NCBI GenBank assembly: GCA_034414595.1 | Contig: DAOULY010000012.1 | Location: forward strand, 62,001 to 126,000 | Direction: 5' to 3' | Source: DAOULY01 sp034414595 | GTDB lineage: Bacteria > Chloroflexota > Dehalococcoidia > SZUA-161 > JAUWZY01 | DNA: 64,000 nucleotides | Shown: one piece after another, positions 32,868-41,641 of the stretch | Numbering within the stretch: position 1 is the first letter of the stretch | Layout: every line of letters begins with the position of its first letter | Translations under genes and position numbers: made by a program | Notes under the pieces: generated by a model | Told to the model about the DNA's origin: nothing | The model's input: the letters and a program-made list of their open reading frames with translations, nothing else | Databases searched by the model: none

Positions 32868-34373
32868 TTGGCCAGAAGGACAGCTAAGAAAGCCAGGGAC
32901 ATAACCACCATAAGAAGCACTCTGGAGTTTCTGGAGCAAGAAGAAGGGGAATTGCTGACTTTTAAAGGTGAGGTGGACCCGATATACGAGGTCTCGGGCC
33001 TCACCAAAGCGCTCGATGACGGTCCCGCTCTGCTGTTTGACAAAGTCAAGGGCTATCCCAACGCCAGGATCGCCACGGGAGTGTTCTCAAACATAGGGCG
33101 CGTTGCCAAAATGTTCGGTGTCGCTGATCCCAGGAAATTAAAGTTCAAGGGGCTCGAGGCCTTGAGGAACCCGATTCCGCCAAAGATTGTGAAAAACGCC
33201 CCGTGCCAAGAAGTGGTGATCACCAAAAACATCGATGTGCCCAAGACCATTCCCATCCTCAAGTACACGGAAACGGACCCGGGGAGGATTATCGGCGGCG
33301 GGAACGTGCTCACCAGATTCCCCGGCGACAACCTGTGCATTAGCTTCAAGAGAACTCACTTTCGCAGAAAGGACTGGGCCAGCCTTTCGTTCAATCCAAT
33401 GGGCCATCTGGAGCATATGCTGTTGGAGTGCCGCGCCAAGGGAACAACCTTCCCCATAACTATGAATATCTGGCCTCCTCCGGCGGTGGTGTGTCTCGCC
33501 GCCACCGGGCTGATTCAGGCGGCTTTCCCCGCAGGAACAAATGAGATAGCCATCGCCGGGGCATTACAGGGCAAGCCGGTGAATATCTGCAAGGCTCTGA
33601 CCGTGGATACCTACGCTGTCGCCGATGCAGAATGGGTCATCGAGGGATATATCGATCCTGCTCAGATTGTCTGGGAGAGCGATGAGTCAGAAAAGGTAGG
33701 CGACATCACCGAGCCGTTCTTCCCCGAGTACCACGGACATGAGGGAAGGGCATGGCGTAATTACAAGTTCACCGCCACCGCCATCACTCACAGAAAGGAC
33801 AGGCCCATCTTCGCCGCGCCCAACGCTCACCATTTCGAGCTCGAAAACATGCAAAGCCTGGTGCACATGGCCTGCCTGTTCGACTACCTCGATCGGGTGA
33901 GCCCCGGGCTGGTGGTAGATGTCAACATCCCACATTCCCTGAAGGGATTCGATGGACTGGTGGTGCAGGTGAAGAAGAGAAGGCGAAGGGACGACGACTT
34001 CATTCCCAACATCATCCATGCTGCCTTCGCCGCCTCTACCACCCATAGACTGGTGGTCATCGCGGACGAAGACGTGGATATTTACAATGCCGACGAGATA
34101 CTGTGGGCCATATGCGAGAGGGCCAACGAGGAAGAGAACATTGTCCTGGCACCGCTGACCGCCCGGGGTCGCGAGTCCCGGCCCAGTGTCGTCCCTCGGC
34201 GATGGCGGAGGAAGGCCATCGACACCACCGCACCCTTCGCCGAGAAGTGGGTCTACTGGCGTGGCCAGTATCCCAAAGTCAAACTGGAGAAGTGGCTGAC
34301 CAAGGATCAGATCGCCAAGATACGGACGCAGCAGAGCGAGTACGCCAGAGTGCTGGCGGACAAGGCCGTATAA
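32868..34373 (+). CDS. UbiD-family prenylated-FMN-dependent (de)carboxylase
   Basis: 501 residues. The best start is TTG 32868, six bases after AGGAGG; an upstream TTG at 32826 lacks a site. Typical UbiD segments are DGPALLFDKVKGYPNARIAT, KYTETDPGRIIGGGNVLTRF, LQGKPVNICKALTVDTYAVA, ADAEWVIEGYIDP and AITHRKDRPIFAAP. UbiD enzymes reversibly (de)carboxylate aromatic or unsaturated acids using prFMN made by UbiX; no ubiX is in the window. Phenylphosphate carboxylase subunits belong here, which fits the PEP-domain neighbour. Substrate unknown. Confidence 0.9.
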   Translation: MARRTAKKARDITTIRSTLEFLEQEEGELLTFKGEVDPIYEVSGLTKALDDGPALLFDKVKGYPNARIATGVFSNIGRVAKMFGVADPRKLKFKGLEALRNPIPPKIVKNAPCQEVVITKNIDVPKTIPILKYTETDPGRIIGGGNVLTRFPGDNLCISFKRTHFRRKDWASLSFNPMGHLEHMLLECRAKGTTFPITMNIWPPPAVVCLAATGLIQAAFPAGTNEIAIAGALQGKPVNICKALTVDTYAVADAEWVIEGYIDPAQIVWESDESEKVGDITEPFFPEYHGHEGRAWRNYKFTATAITHRKDRPIFAAPNAHHFELENMQSLVHMACLFDYLDRVSPGLVVDVNIPHSLKGFDGLVVQVKKRRRRDDDFIPNIIHAAFAASTTHRLVVIADEDVDIYNADEILWAICERANEEENIVLAPLTARGRESRPSVVPRRWRRKAIDTTAPFAEKWVYWRGQYPKVKLEKWLTKDQIAKIRTQQSEYARVLADKAV

Positions 34374-34541
34374 AGATATTCACACTGCCTATCGCTTCAA
34401 CCGAGGAGCAGTTAAAGACTCTGTGAGCTTTTGACTGCTCCTCTCAGCTTCGCGCCCAGGAGCTTCCTGGCATGGGGGTGAGTTTCCAGGACGGCATTTC
34501 CCACATGCTCAGGTAGAAAGAGGAATGCTTTGGATGATACC

Positions 34542-35888
34542 CTACTTTTTACCATACAAAGCGTCGAGCTTAGCCTTAAACTCTCCCACCGGATTCGCGA
34601 GCTGATATAGAAGTTCGTCGTCGGAGAGTCCTGCCCCAACTTCTCGACGCAGGTCGTCTACAGTTATATCCGGGGGGCTCCAATTCATCCATTTCTTGGC
34701 CTTGGGTGAGCCCAGTATCTTGTCCTTGACGTTTTGGTCCACAGGACCATCCGGCTCTCCATATAACCCCAACATGTACTTAATTACCTCATCGGCGACT
34801 ATTTTATATCGCTCACCTGAGGTGATGTTGAATAGTGCCTGGGCACAGATGAACTGGGAATATGGCGTAGCCATGACAGGATAACCGAACTCCTTGCGAA
34901 TTGGAGCTACCTCCTCCAGGACTTCTGGCAGCCGGTGTTCTATACCCAACTCGGCCAGCTGGTTCCTCATGGTCCCCATCATCCCCCCAGGCACCTGATG
35001 CTCGTAATTAAAGAGGTCGTATTCCAGTGGCACTCCTGTTCTCAGGCCCCGTTCTTCGGCAATTTTTCTGAAATGGTCAGACACTGCTTTGAGCGCCTCC
35101 TCATCCAAGTTTGACGAATAACCCAGACGGCGAGCATTCTTTAAGATGTTTTCCGTAGATGGCAGGGAGGTGTCATTGGCTAAGGGTGAGACGGCTGTAT
35201 GCACCGACTCAACACCAAGTTTGATAGCCTCCAAATAGGACAGGTTAGCAACTCCTAAATTGCAATGCGAGTGGAACTCAATTGGTAGCCCCTTACTTTC
35301 CCGTTCTATCGCCGGCAGGAGCGTCCGGGTACGCTCAGGCGTCAAGACCCCCCCCGTATCTTCTAACATTATGATATCAACATCCCCCGCCTCCACTATC
35401 TTTCGGGTCTTTTGTGCCCAAAGCTCATCGGTATGCACAGGACTGAGCGTGTACATCAATGATGTCACGACTTCAGCCCCCACCTCCTTTGTTACCCGTA
35501 TAAGATAGCGGTAATTGTCCATCAGGTTGGTCTGGTAATCAACAACCCAGAAACTCCTCATCCCATTGGCAGCCGCTCGCCTTATCCAGAGTTCCAAAGC
35601 AGCAGGTGGATCGATATCAAACCCGGAGAAACTCCAGGTGGCGAATGATGAACGTACAGGAGTCCGTTGCATGGCGTTACAAAGAAGTCGCATCCTGCCG
35701 AGAACATCTTCGCCAAGGTGGCGGATACCCACGATTGCACCCCGTCCACCGACAGTCGCTATGGCTTTGTATCCGACCTGATCCATTACCGGCGCAATCG
35801 GAAGTATCATGTCGGTGCTCATCAGTAACCCCCAGAGGCTCTGCTGAGCATCTCGTATGGTTTGATCGACGAAATTGATCTGATTCAT
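34542..35888 (-). CDS. HMGL-like / pyruvate carboxylase carboxyltransferase-type TIM barrel protein
   Basis: 448 residues. Begins NFVDQTIRDAQQSLWG, matching DxTLRDAxQS of oxaloacetate decarboxylase alpha and pyruvate carboxylase. The metal motif is FHSHCNLG, and a post-barrel region follows (VPGGMMGTMRNQLAELG). There is no biotinyl domain. Where biotin-dependent enzymes have the carbamylated Lys (KDMAG), this protein has MLEDTGG, so it probably acts on a different substrate or without biotin. It lies downstream of a UPF0261 gene and a hydantoinase-like fragment in one direction, so a carboxylation or aldol/lyase step in the same pathway is inferred. Confidence 0.82.
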   Translation of the reverse strand: MNQINFVDQTIRDAQQSLWGLLMSTDMILPIAPVMDQVGYKAIATVGGRGAIVGIRHLGEDVLGRMRLLCNAMQRTPVRSSFATWSFSGFDIDPPAALELWIRRAAANGMRSFWVVDYQTNLMDNYRYLIRVTKEVGAEVVTSLMYTLSPVHTDELWAQKTRKIVEAGDVDIIMLEDTGGVLTPERTRTLLPAIERESKGLPIEFHSHCNLGVANLSYLEAIKLGVESVHTAVSPLANDTSLPSTENILKNARRLGYSSNLDEEALKAVSDHFRKIAEERGLRTGVPLEYDLFNYEHQVPGGMMGTMRNQLAELGIEHRLPEVLEEVAPIRKEFGYPVMATPYSQFICAQALFNITSGERYKIVADEVIKYMLGLYGEPDGPVDQNVKDKILGSPKAKKWMNWSPPDITVDDLRREVGAGLSDDELLYQLANPVGEFKAKLDALYGKK

Positions 35889-35903
35889 GTTGCCTACTCC
35901 TTC

Positions 35904-36041
35904 CTACACATGGCCTGAATGCAGACCAACGCGGCTGCTGGCGCGCGGTCGGAGACTTGCCATTTGCCACCCACCATCGACTAAGACAAAGCAATCTGTG
36001 AGGATGCCACCATCGTCAATATCGATGGTAGCCGCAACCAC
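35904..36041 (-). pseudogene. Hydantoinase/acetophenone-carboxylase-like N-terminal fragment (45 aa)
   Basis: A GTG at 36039-36041 shares a base with the TAG stop of the preceding UPF0261 gene (TAGTG) and follows AAGGAAAG. It encodes MVAATIDIDDGGILTDCFVL and continues to a TAG after 45 codons. The first 20 residues resemble the phosphate-1 loop at the N-terminus of HyuA/acetone-carboxylase-type proteins (IDIDxGGTxTDxxVxDG). Full-length relatives have about 500 or more residues, so this is a truncated remnant or a reduced gene. It lies 15 bases before the HMGL-like gene. Confidence 0.45.
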
Positions 36042-37267
36042 TATTTTCTTTCCTTCATCATCCGGTCAAAGGTCTCAACTACTGCCTGGGCATACTCGGG
36101 GTCTTCCAGGTGACTATTGATCTCTATGAACTCGATCTCCGGCTTCAGCCGTTTCTTAAGTTCATCGATAAGTATGCGATCTTCCTCCGGGTACCATATC
36201 GGCAGCCCTTCCCGGTCCAAAGATGACCAGCCATTAAGCGGCGCCAAGAACTTCACCGGGCCCTTGGCCTGATTCAACTTCTCAGCCACAGCTTCTGCAA
36301 CGGGAATCATCTCCTCAGGATAGTATCTGGCCACCGCCCGCATGTCACTTTCGATCAGGACTCTCTCTCTATTGCTAAATTTCTCCCGATTCTTCCTCTG
36401 AATGCCACATCCGGTGAAGTTCAGCCCCGAGGGGCCGACAACCTGGGGAATTCCCCTTTTGCCCGCGGCCTCAAGCCGATTCGGCCCGGCGTCACGATAG
36501 CCCTCATAGATATGCTCACCGATCCCGGCAGTAACTACATCGACTACGCCCTCAAAGAAGCCATCCCCTATTAGCTCCTCCATAGCCCTATCGCTGATGC
36601 CATTAGCATGAAAGGAGATCACCTGATAGCCCCGGCTCTCCAGGGTCTCAGTGATATACTTGCTGCATTTATCGGAGCCGCCCCATATGCTCATGGCGAT
36701 CAGGGGCTTGTCGCCGCCAGTGACCACACCTGAAGCCCATTCCGCCATACCGCATATCGACGCTGCAGCTCGGTCTAATACGCTATTGAGCAACGGATTG
36801 TCTCCCGCTATATCCACCACCGAATTCATGGCCACGATGTCCTTGGTGCCAATGTAGGTGGTGGCATAGCCGGGCATGGCGACGGCAGTGGAGACCATGA
36901 ACTTGGGCACACCGAAAGGCAGTGCTTTCATTATGCTGGTCCCGATAAGGATAGCGACACCCCCACCGGCGGAGAGGATGCCGTCCAGCTTCCCACTGGA
37001 ATATAACTCTGTGACCTTCTTCATGCCGCCAGCAATGACCACCTGGATTCCCTTTTCCTTGGAGCCAGCCCAGACCTCCTCGCTGCTGGAGCCGCCAAGC
37101 TTGGCAATCTCTTGGCAAGTGACATCCCCAAGAATCGAAGGCTGTTCCCCGATGCTGACGTCGATGACAATCGCCTTGTGACCTCTGGCCTCTATCTGTT
37201 TCTTGAGGTATTGAATCTCCCGTCCCTTAGTATCCATAGTGCCCACCACGACTATGCTCTTAGCCAT
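36041..37267 (-). CDS. UPF0261 / Tm-1-like ATP-binding domain protein (2)
   Basis: 408 residues from ATG 37265-37267, seven bases after AGGAGG (a GTG one codon earlier is closer to it). Opens SIVVVGTMDTKGREIQYLKK. It shares VIAGGMKKVTELYSSGKLDG, GGGVAILIGTSIMKALPFGV and GIPQVVGPSGLNF with the family but is clearly diverged from the copy at 31299. It is first in a minus-strand set with the hydantoinase-like fragment and the HMGL-like gene. The enzymatic role of UPF0261 is not established. Confidence 0.85.
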   Translation of the reverse strand: MAKSIVVVGTMDTKGREIQYLKKQIEARGHKAIVIDVSIGEQPSILGDVTCQEIAKLGGSSSEEVWAGSKEKGIQVVIAGGMKKVTELYSSGKLDGILSAGGGVAILIGTSIMKALPFGVPKFMVSTAVAMPGYATTYIGTKDIVAMNSVVDIAGDNPLLNSVLDRAAASICGMAEWASGVVTGGDKPLIAMSIWGGSDKCSKYITETLESRGYQVISFHANGISDRAMEELIGDGFFEGVVDVVTAGIGEHIYEGYRDAGPNRLEAAGKRGIPQVVGPSGLNFTGCGIQRKNREKFSNRERVLIESDMRAVARYYPEEMIPVAEAVAEKLNQAKGPVKFLAPLNGWSSLDREGLPIWYPEEDRILIDELKKRLKPEIEFIEINSHLEDPEYAQAVVETFDRMMKERK

Positions 37268-37441
37268 CACAAGTCCTCCTTTCTCGATTGATACCCCTTC
37301 AGCACCGAGACCGATTCAGCGTTCCCGGTCAACCTGGCCACAGTAATGCGCCACTTGGGATAAAGACATGCCACGGTTGTCGCTGGGGATATTCAAGCGG
37401 GATTATAGCATCAATCCATGAAACTATCAATCCAGACAGAT

Positions 37442-37470
37442 TTGACAATTTTCCCTTCCGCTGATAGAAT
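37442..37470 (+). promoter_or_regulatory. Promoter of the sulfur/cofactor operon
   Basis: TTGACA (37442-37447), 17 bases, TAGAAT (37465-37470), 61 bases upstream of the first gene. It is the only strong promoter seen before the run of eight plus-strand genes. Confidence 0.7.
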
Positions 37471-37531
37471 AGCAGTATCCCGATAGTTTTAGTATTATTC
37501 AATCTTGAAGGCAGTCTCGGGGGAGGACAAG

Positions 37532-37813
37532 ATGAGCGTCAAGATCAGAGTTCATCCCTATTTGCATCCGCACACCGGTGATCGTGAAATCATCGAGGTA
37601 GCCGGGAACAATGTGGGCGAGTGCCTCAACGACCTTGAGGCTCAGTGCCCGGGTATCAGGGAGCAGCTGGGCCGCAGTCGGGGCAATAGTTTCGAGCTAT
37701 TCAATTACATCGAAGTTTACGTCAACGGGGATAGTGCCTATCCCGACGAATTGACCAGACCTGTAAGCGACGGAGATGAAATCACCCTGGCGGTGATGAT
37801 GGTCGGGGGCTAA
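37532..37813 (+). CDS. MoaD/ThiS-family sulfur carrier protein (1)
   Basis: 93 residues from ATG 37532 after GGGAGG. Beta-grasp fold, ending in a Gly-Gly (VMMVGG) that is adenylated and thiocarboxylated in MoaD and ThiS. The central YIEVYVNGDSAYPDELTRPV and SDGDEITLAVMM fit the MoaD side. It is three bases from the Rrf2 gene. Whether it serves molybdopterin synthesis or another sulfur transfer is open: no moaE or thiF is in the window. Confidence 0.82.
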   Translation: MSVKIRVHPYLHPHTGDREIIEVAGNNVGECLNDLEAQCPGIREQLGRSRGNSFELFNYIEVYVNGDSAYPDELTRPVSDGDEITLAVMMVGG

Positions 37814-37816
37814 GCA

Positions 37817-38260
37817 ATGAAGCTCTCCACCAAGGGTCAATACGCAGTAAGAGCAATGCTCGACTTGGCCTTACATTTTGGCGAGGGGCCAGTCCTGCTA
37901 AGAGACATCGCTAAGAGGCAGGAGATCTCAGAGAGATACCTTGAGCATCTGGTCACCCCACTTAAGACAGCAGGGCTTGTGAAAAGCGCTCGGGGGGCAC
38001 ATGGTGGTTTCACCCTGGCCAAGTCGCCTTCGGAGATAAGGCTCTCCGACATCATCCAGATTACAGAAGGACCAATTGATGTCAAGGAATGTGTCGCCGA
38101 TCCCCGGGCATGTCTCCGGGTTCCACAATGCGCCACCCGCGACATCTGGAGCAAGGTAAACAGGGCAATAAATGAGGTATTGGAATCCACTACCTTGCAA
38201 GGTCTGGTGGAGCAACAGCGGAAAAAGGAGCAGCCTGAAACCACAATGTATTATATCTAG
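37817..38260 (+). CDS. Rrf2-family transcriptional regulator (IscR/CymR-like)
   Basis: 147 residues. MKLSTKGQYAVRAMLDLALH starts the Rrf2 winged helix, with recognition helix EISERYLEHLV and wing ARGAHGGFTLAK. Three Cys (KECVADPRAC, VPQCATRD) are at the spacing used to hold an Fe-S cluster in IscR-type members. It probably senses Fe-S or sulfur status and controls this operon (inference). Confidence 0.9.
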   Translation: MKLSTKGQYAVRAMLDLALHFGEGPVLLRDIAKRQEISERYLEHLVTPLKTAGLVKSARGAHGGFTLAKSPSEIRLSDIIQITEGPIDVKECVADPRACLRVPQCATRDIWSKVNRAINEVLESTTLQGLVEQQRKKEQPETTMYYI

Positions 38261-38363
38261 AACCTGCATGCCAGCGCAGGAATTCGCTGGTAAACAGATA
38301 TACAGTAACCCTTGCCCCAAGCTTATCCGCGTGGGATTGTGACAGCGAAAGCGTAAAAAGACC

Positions 38364-39449
38364 ATGAGAGCAATAGTAGCTATGAGCGGTGGAGTCGATT
38401 CCTCCGTCACCGCTGCCCTGCTCTGTAAGCAGGGCTATGAGGTCATTGGCGTCACCATGCAACTCTGGCCATCTTGTGAATCGGCCAGCGAGGCGGACAA
38501 ATCCGGTGGTTGCTGTGGTCACAGCGCAATCGCCGATGCCAAAAGGGTGGCTCGTATTTTGGGCATCACGCATTATGTCATGGATTTCAGAAACATCTTC
38601 AGCGACAAGGTGATTGCTGACTTCTGCCATGAATATAGCCTGGGTCGAACACCAAACCCGTGTATCAGGTGCAACCAATACATGAAATTTGATGCTTTGC
38701 TTCAAAGAGCCAAGGGCTTGGATGCCGATTTCATAGCCACAGGGCACTATTCCAGAATCGAATACGACCAGCAGAGGGAAAGATATCTGCTTAAGCAGGG
38801 TGTAGACCTTAGCAAGGACCAGTCTTACCTTCTATATATAATGACTCAGGAGCAACTAAGGCATGTCCAAATGCCCTTGGGTCACTTGACTAAGGAAAGA
38901 GTGAGACAAATTGCTCAGGAGATGGGGCTCCCGGTAGCGGACAAGGCGGAAAGTCAGGAGATCTGTTTTATCCCGGATGACGACTACCCCAGGTTTCTCA
39001 CAGAATACATCCCTCAGGCAGCAAAGCCAGGCCCAATCCTAGACCAGCGCGGGAATGTCTTGGGGCAGCACCGGGGCATACTCTCTTATACCATCGGACA
39101 GCGCCGCAGGTTGGGCCTGTCCACTCAAGAGCCGTCATATGTAGTGGCTATCGACCACAAGCGTAATGCCATCATAGTCGGCAGCAAGAATAATACCTAT
39201 AAAACCGAACTCATCGCCAGCGGGCTGAACTGGGTGGCATTGGAACGATTGACTGAGCCAATGGAAGTGAAGGCTAAGGTAAGATATCTTCATCAAGGGG
39301 CAAAGGCCACCGTTACTCCTTTAGATGGGGACAAAGTCCAGGTGAAGTTCCAGGAGCCACAGATGGCGCCAACTCCAGGGCAGGCCGTTGTGTTCTATAA
39401 TGAAGATAGCGTAATCGGCGGAGGCACAATTGAGTCTGTGGCAGGATGA
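38364..39449 (+). CDS. mnmA: tRNA-specific 2-thiouridylase MnmA
   Basis: 361 residues. PP-loop AMSGGVDSSVTAAL; substrate/persulfide Cys in PNPCIRCNQYMKF and SQEICFIPDDDY; C-terminal beta barrel. It makes s2U34 in tRNA-Lys, -Glu and -Gln with sulfur passed from a cysteine desulfurase. There is a 103-base gap after the Rrf2 gene, without a clear promoter. Confidence 0.96.
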   Translation: MRAIVAMSGGVDSSVTAALLCKQGYEVIGVTMQLWPSCESASEADKSGGCCGHSAIADAKRVARILGITHYVMDFRNIFSDKVIADFCHEYSLGRTPNPCIRCNQYMKFDALLQRAKGLDADFIATGHYSRIEYDQQRERYLLKQGVDLSKDQSYLLYIMTQEQLRHVQMPLGHLTKERVRQIAQEMGLPVADKAESQEICFIPDDDYPRFLTEYIPQAAKPGPILDQRGNVLGQHRGILSYTIGQRRRLGLSTQEPSYVVAIDHKRNAIIVGSKNNTYKTELIASGLNWVALERLTEPMEVKAKVRYLHQGAKATVTPLDGDKVQVKFQEPQMAPTPGQAVVFYNEDSVIGGGTIESVAG

Positions 39450-39453
39450 GCAC

Positions 39454-39897
39454 ATGGCCAGGATAATCGCAGTTTGCACCAGCAGGAAGAAGGGCACCAA
39501 GAAGGACATCATAAACGAGGGTGTGATCAAAGAAGATTACGGCCTTGTCGGCGATGCTCATGCCTGCTCTGAGACCCACCGCCAAGTGAGCCTGCTGGCC
39601 AGGGAAAGCATTGAGAAGATGCGCAATTTGGGTTTAACTGTAGGAGCTGGCGATTTTGCCGAAAACCTCACCGTAGAAGGGATGGAGCTTAAATCTTTGC
39701 CTCCCGGCACCCGGCTATCTGTCGGCGCAGAGGTGGTCTTAGAGGTCACCCAGATCGGCAAGGATTGCCATACCCGCTGCGCCATCTATCGCCAATTGGG
39801 AAGCTGCATCATGCCCGAAGAGGGGATTTTCGCCAAAGTCATCCAGGGGGGAACGGTGAGAACAGGAGATGAGCTTAGAATCGAAGGAAGAGACTGA
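39454..39897 (+). CDS. MOSC-domain protein
   Basis: 147 residues from ATG 39454, five bases after the mnmA stop. GDAHACSETHRQVSLLA and GDFAENLTVEGMEL are the MOSC core; the Cys in QIGKDCHTRCAIY is the expected sulfur carrier. MOSC proteins deliver sulfur to metal centres such as sulfurated molybdenum cofactor. It precedes fdhD, supporting a role in Mo/W enzyme maturation. Confidence 0.88.
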   Translation: MARIIAVCTSRKKGTKKDIINEGVIKEDYGLVGDAHACSETHRQVSLLARESIEKMRNLGLTVGAGDFAENLTVEGMELKSLPPGTRLSVGAEVVLEVTQIGKDCHTRCAIYRQLGSCIMPEEGIFAKVIQGGTVRTGDELRIEGRD

Positions 39898-39900
39898 GAG

Positions 39901-40743
39901 ATGAGCGATAGTGCAGAAACGTTTCCCGTGCTACGCGTTACCGATGGGGAGAAGGCACAGATCGAAGACACGCTGGTGAAGGAATCCCCGCTGACTATCT
40001 TTCTTAACGGGGAGGAGTTGGTCACTTTACTCTGCACTCCAACGAAGCAAGACTATCTGGCGGTTGGTTTCCTTTATGCCGAGGGCTTGATCCAGAACAG
40101 AGAGGAAATTGAGAAAGTGGTGCTCAATGAGCAAAGGGGAGTAGTCTGGGTGCAGAGCAGAGAGAACAAAGACTTGAACAGCGGACTTATGTTCAAGAGA
40201 TTTATCACCTCAGGCTGTGGCCGGGGAGCCACTTTCTACAACCCGCTTGATGCCACCGGCTTGGCCCAGGTCAAATCTGAAGTGAGGGTGTCAGCGCCGG
40301 AAATCCTGGCCTTGGCCCAGAAGTTACAGCACCAATCTGAACTCTATCGGGCCACAGGTGGCGTCCACAGCGCTGCCCTATGTAATCGTAAAGAGATTTT
40401 GATCTTCGCCGAGGACATTGGCCGACACAACGCCATCGACAAGATCTTCGGCCAATGTATTATGAACGACATAGATACAGATGATAAGATCATGCTGACC
40501 AGCGGCAGAATCTCTTCGGAGATATTGCTCAAAGCAACCAGGAAAGGCGTTCCCATAGTCGTCTCCAAATCGGCTCCTACCGATCTGGCAGTCAAATTGG
40601 CTTCTGAGTTAGGGGTCACTGCTATCGGCTTCGTGAGAGGCAAGAGAATGAACATCTATGCTAACGAGTGGCGGATAAGCGATCAGGCACTAATGCCTAA
40701 TGAAGAGGGTGAGGACGTTGGAACTAACAGACAGCGATGCTAA
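39901..40743 (+). CDS. fdhD: Formate dehydrogenase accessory sulfurtransferase FdhD
   Basis: 280 residues. Conserved ESPLTIFLNGEE, DYLAVGFLYAEGLI, TGGVHSAAL and EDIGRHNAIDKI. The loop carrying the reactive Cys reads TSGCGRGATF: one Cys remains where E. coli has CGICG. FdhD sulfurates the bis-MGD cofactor of formate dehydrogenase with sulfur from a cysteine desulfurase. No formate dehydrogenase gene is in the window. The 3-prime end overlaps the start of nadA by about 44 bases if nadA begins at 40700. Confidence 0.94.
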   Translation: MSDSAETFPVLRVTDGEKAQIEDTLVKESPLTIFLNGEELVTLLCTPTKQDYLAVGFLYAEGLIQNREEIEKVVLNEQRGVVWVQSRENKDLNSGLMFKRFITSGCGRGATFYNPLDATGLAQVKSEVRVSAPEILALAQKLQHQSELYRATGGVHSAALCNRKEILIFAEDIGRHNAIDKIFGQCIMNDIDTDDKIMLTSGRISSEILLKATRKGVPIVVSKSAPTDLAVKLASELGVTAIGFVRGKRMNIYANEWRISDQALMPNEEGEDVGTNRQRC

Positions 40744-41641
40744 GCTGATAGAGAGAATTGAACAGCTTCGGAAACAGCGGAATGCTATCATACTGGCCCA
40801 CAATTATCAGTTGGCTGAAGTTCAGGACATCGCCGACTTCGTCGGTGATTCACTGGAGCTGAGCCAGAAAGCGTCGCAGACAGGTGCCGATGTCATCGTA
40901 TTCTGCGGCGTCGATTTCATGGCGGAGACAGCGTCTATCCTGTGTCCCGACAAGATAGTACTGCACCCTGCGCCTGAGGCACTCTGCCCAATGGCCGCCA
41001 TGATCACCGCGGAGCAGCTTCGGGAAAAGAAAAAGGAACATCCCAATGCTACAGTGATTTGCTACATCAACTCCAGTGCCGAAGTCAAGGCTGAATGCGA
41101 CATCAGCTGCACCTCAGCCAACGCGCTCAAGCTGGTGCAGAGGATGACAGACGACAAGGAGATTCTGTTCGTCCCCGATCAATACCTGGGCCACTATATA
41201 GCGACTAAGACCGGCAAGCAGATGATCCTGTGGCCCGGCTTCTGCGCTACCCACGTCAGAATACAGGCACAGGACATCAGCAGGCTAAGACAGGAGCATC
41301 CTCAAGCTAAGGTGATGGTCCATCCCGAATGCAGGCCGGAGGTTATAGCCCTGGCCGACGAGGTGCTGAGCACTGGCGGGATGATTCGCTTTGCCAGAAC
41401 AACTGAAGCCCGGGAGATAGTAGTAGGCACGGAGGTCGGTATCATACACCGGCTGCGAAAGGAGAACCCGGATAAGAAGTTTATCCCCGTCTCCGAGCAA
41501 GCCATCTGCCCCAGAATGAAGCTGATCACCCTGGAGAACATCCTCTGGGCCCTGGAGGAAATGGCCCCAGAGATCAAGGTCCCCGAGGAGATTCGCCTGC
41601 GGGCCAAAGCTGCCGTGGACGAGATGCTGAAAGTGGTATGA
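40700..41641 (+). CDS. nadA: Quinolinate synthase
   Basis: 313 residues. Three cluster Cys are in EALCPMAAM, WPGFCATHVR and AICPRMKLI, matching the single [4Fe-4S] of NadA. Other blocks are IILAHNYQLAEVQDIADFVG, VFCGVDFMAETA and YINSSAEVKA. It condenses iminoaspartate and dihydroxyacetone phosphate to quinolinate for NAD. ATG 40700 overlaps fdhD; TTG 40718 after GAGGGTGAGG is an alternative start. nadB and nadC are not seen. Confidence 0.94.
   Translation: MKRVRTLELTDSDAKLIERIEQLRKQRNAIILAHNYQLAEVQDIADFVGDSLELSQKASQTGADVIVFCGVDFMAETASILCPDKIVLHPAPEALCPMAAMITAEQLREKKKEHPNATVICYINSSAEVKAECDISCTSANALKLVQRMTDDKEILFVPDQYLGHYIATKTGKQMILWPGFCATHVRIQAQDISRLRQEHPQAKVMVHPECRPEVIALADEVLSTGGMIRFARTTEAREIVVGTEVGIIHRLRKENPDKKFIPVSEQAICPRMKLITLENILWALEEMAPEIKVPEEIRLRAKAAVDEMLKVV

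Noticed and set aside
34412..34555. Minus-strand ORF of 47 codons overlapping the end of the HMGL-like gene (MVKSRVSSKAFLFLPEHVG)
   Set aside because: It has no Shine-Dalgarno of its own, overlaps the upstream gene by 14 bases and has no family likeness; possibly the tail of a lost gene.
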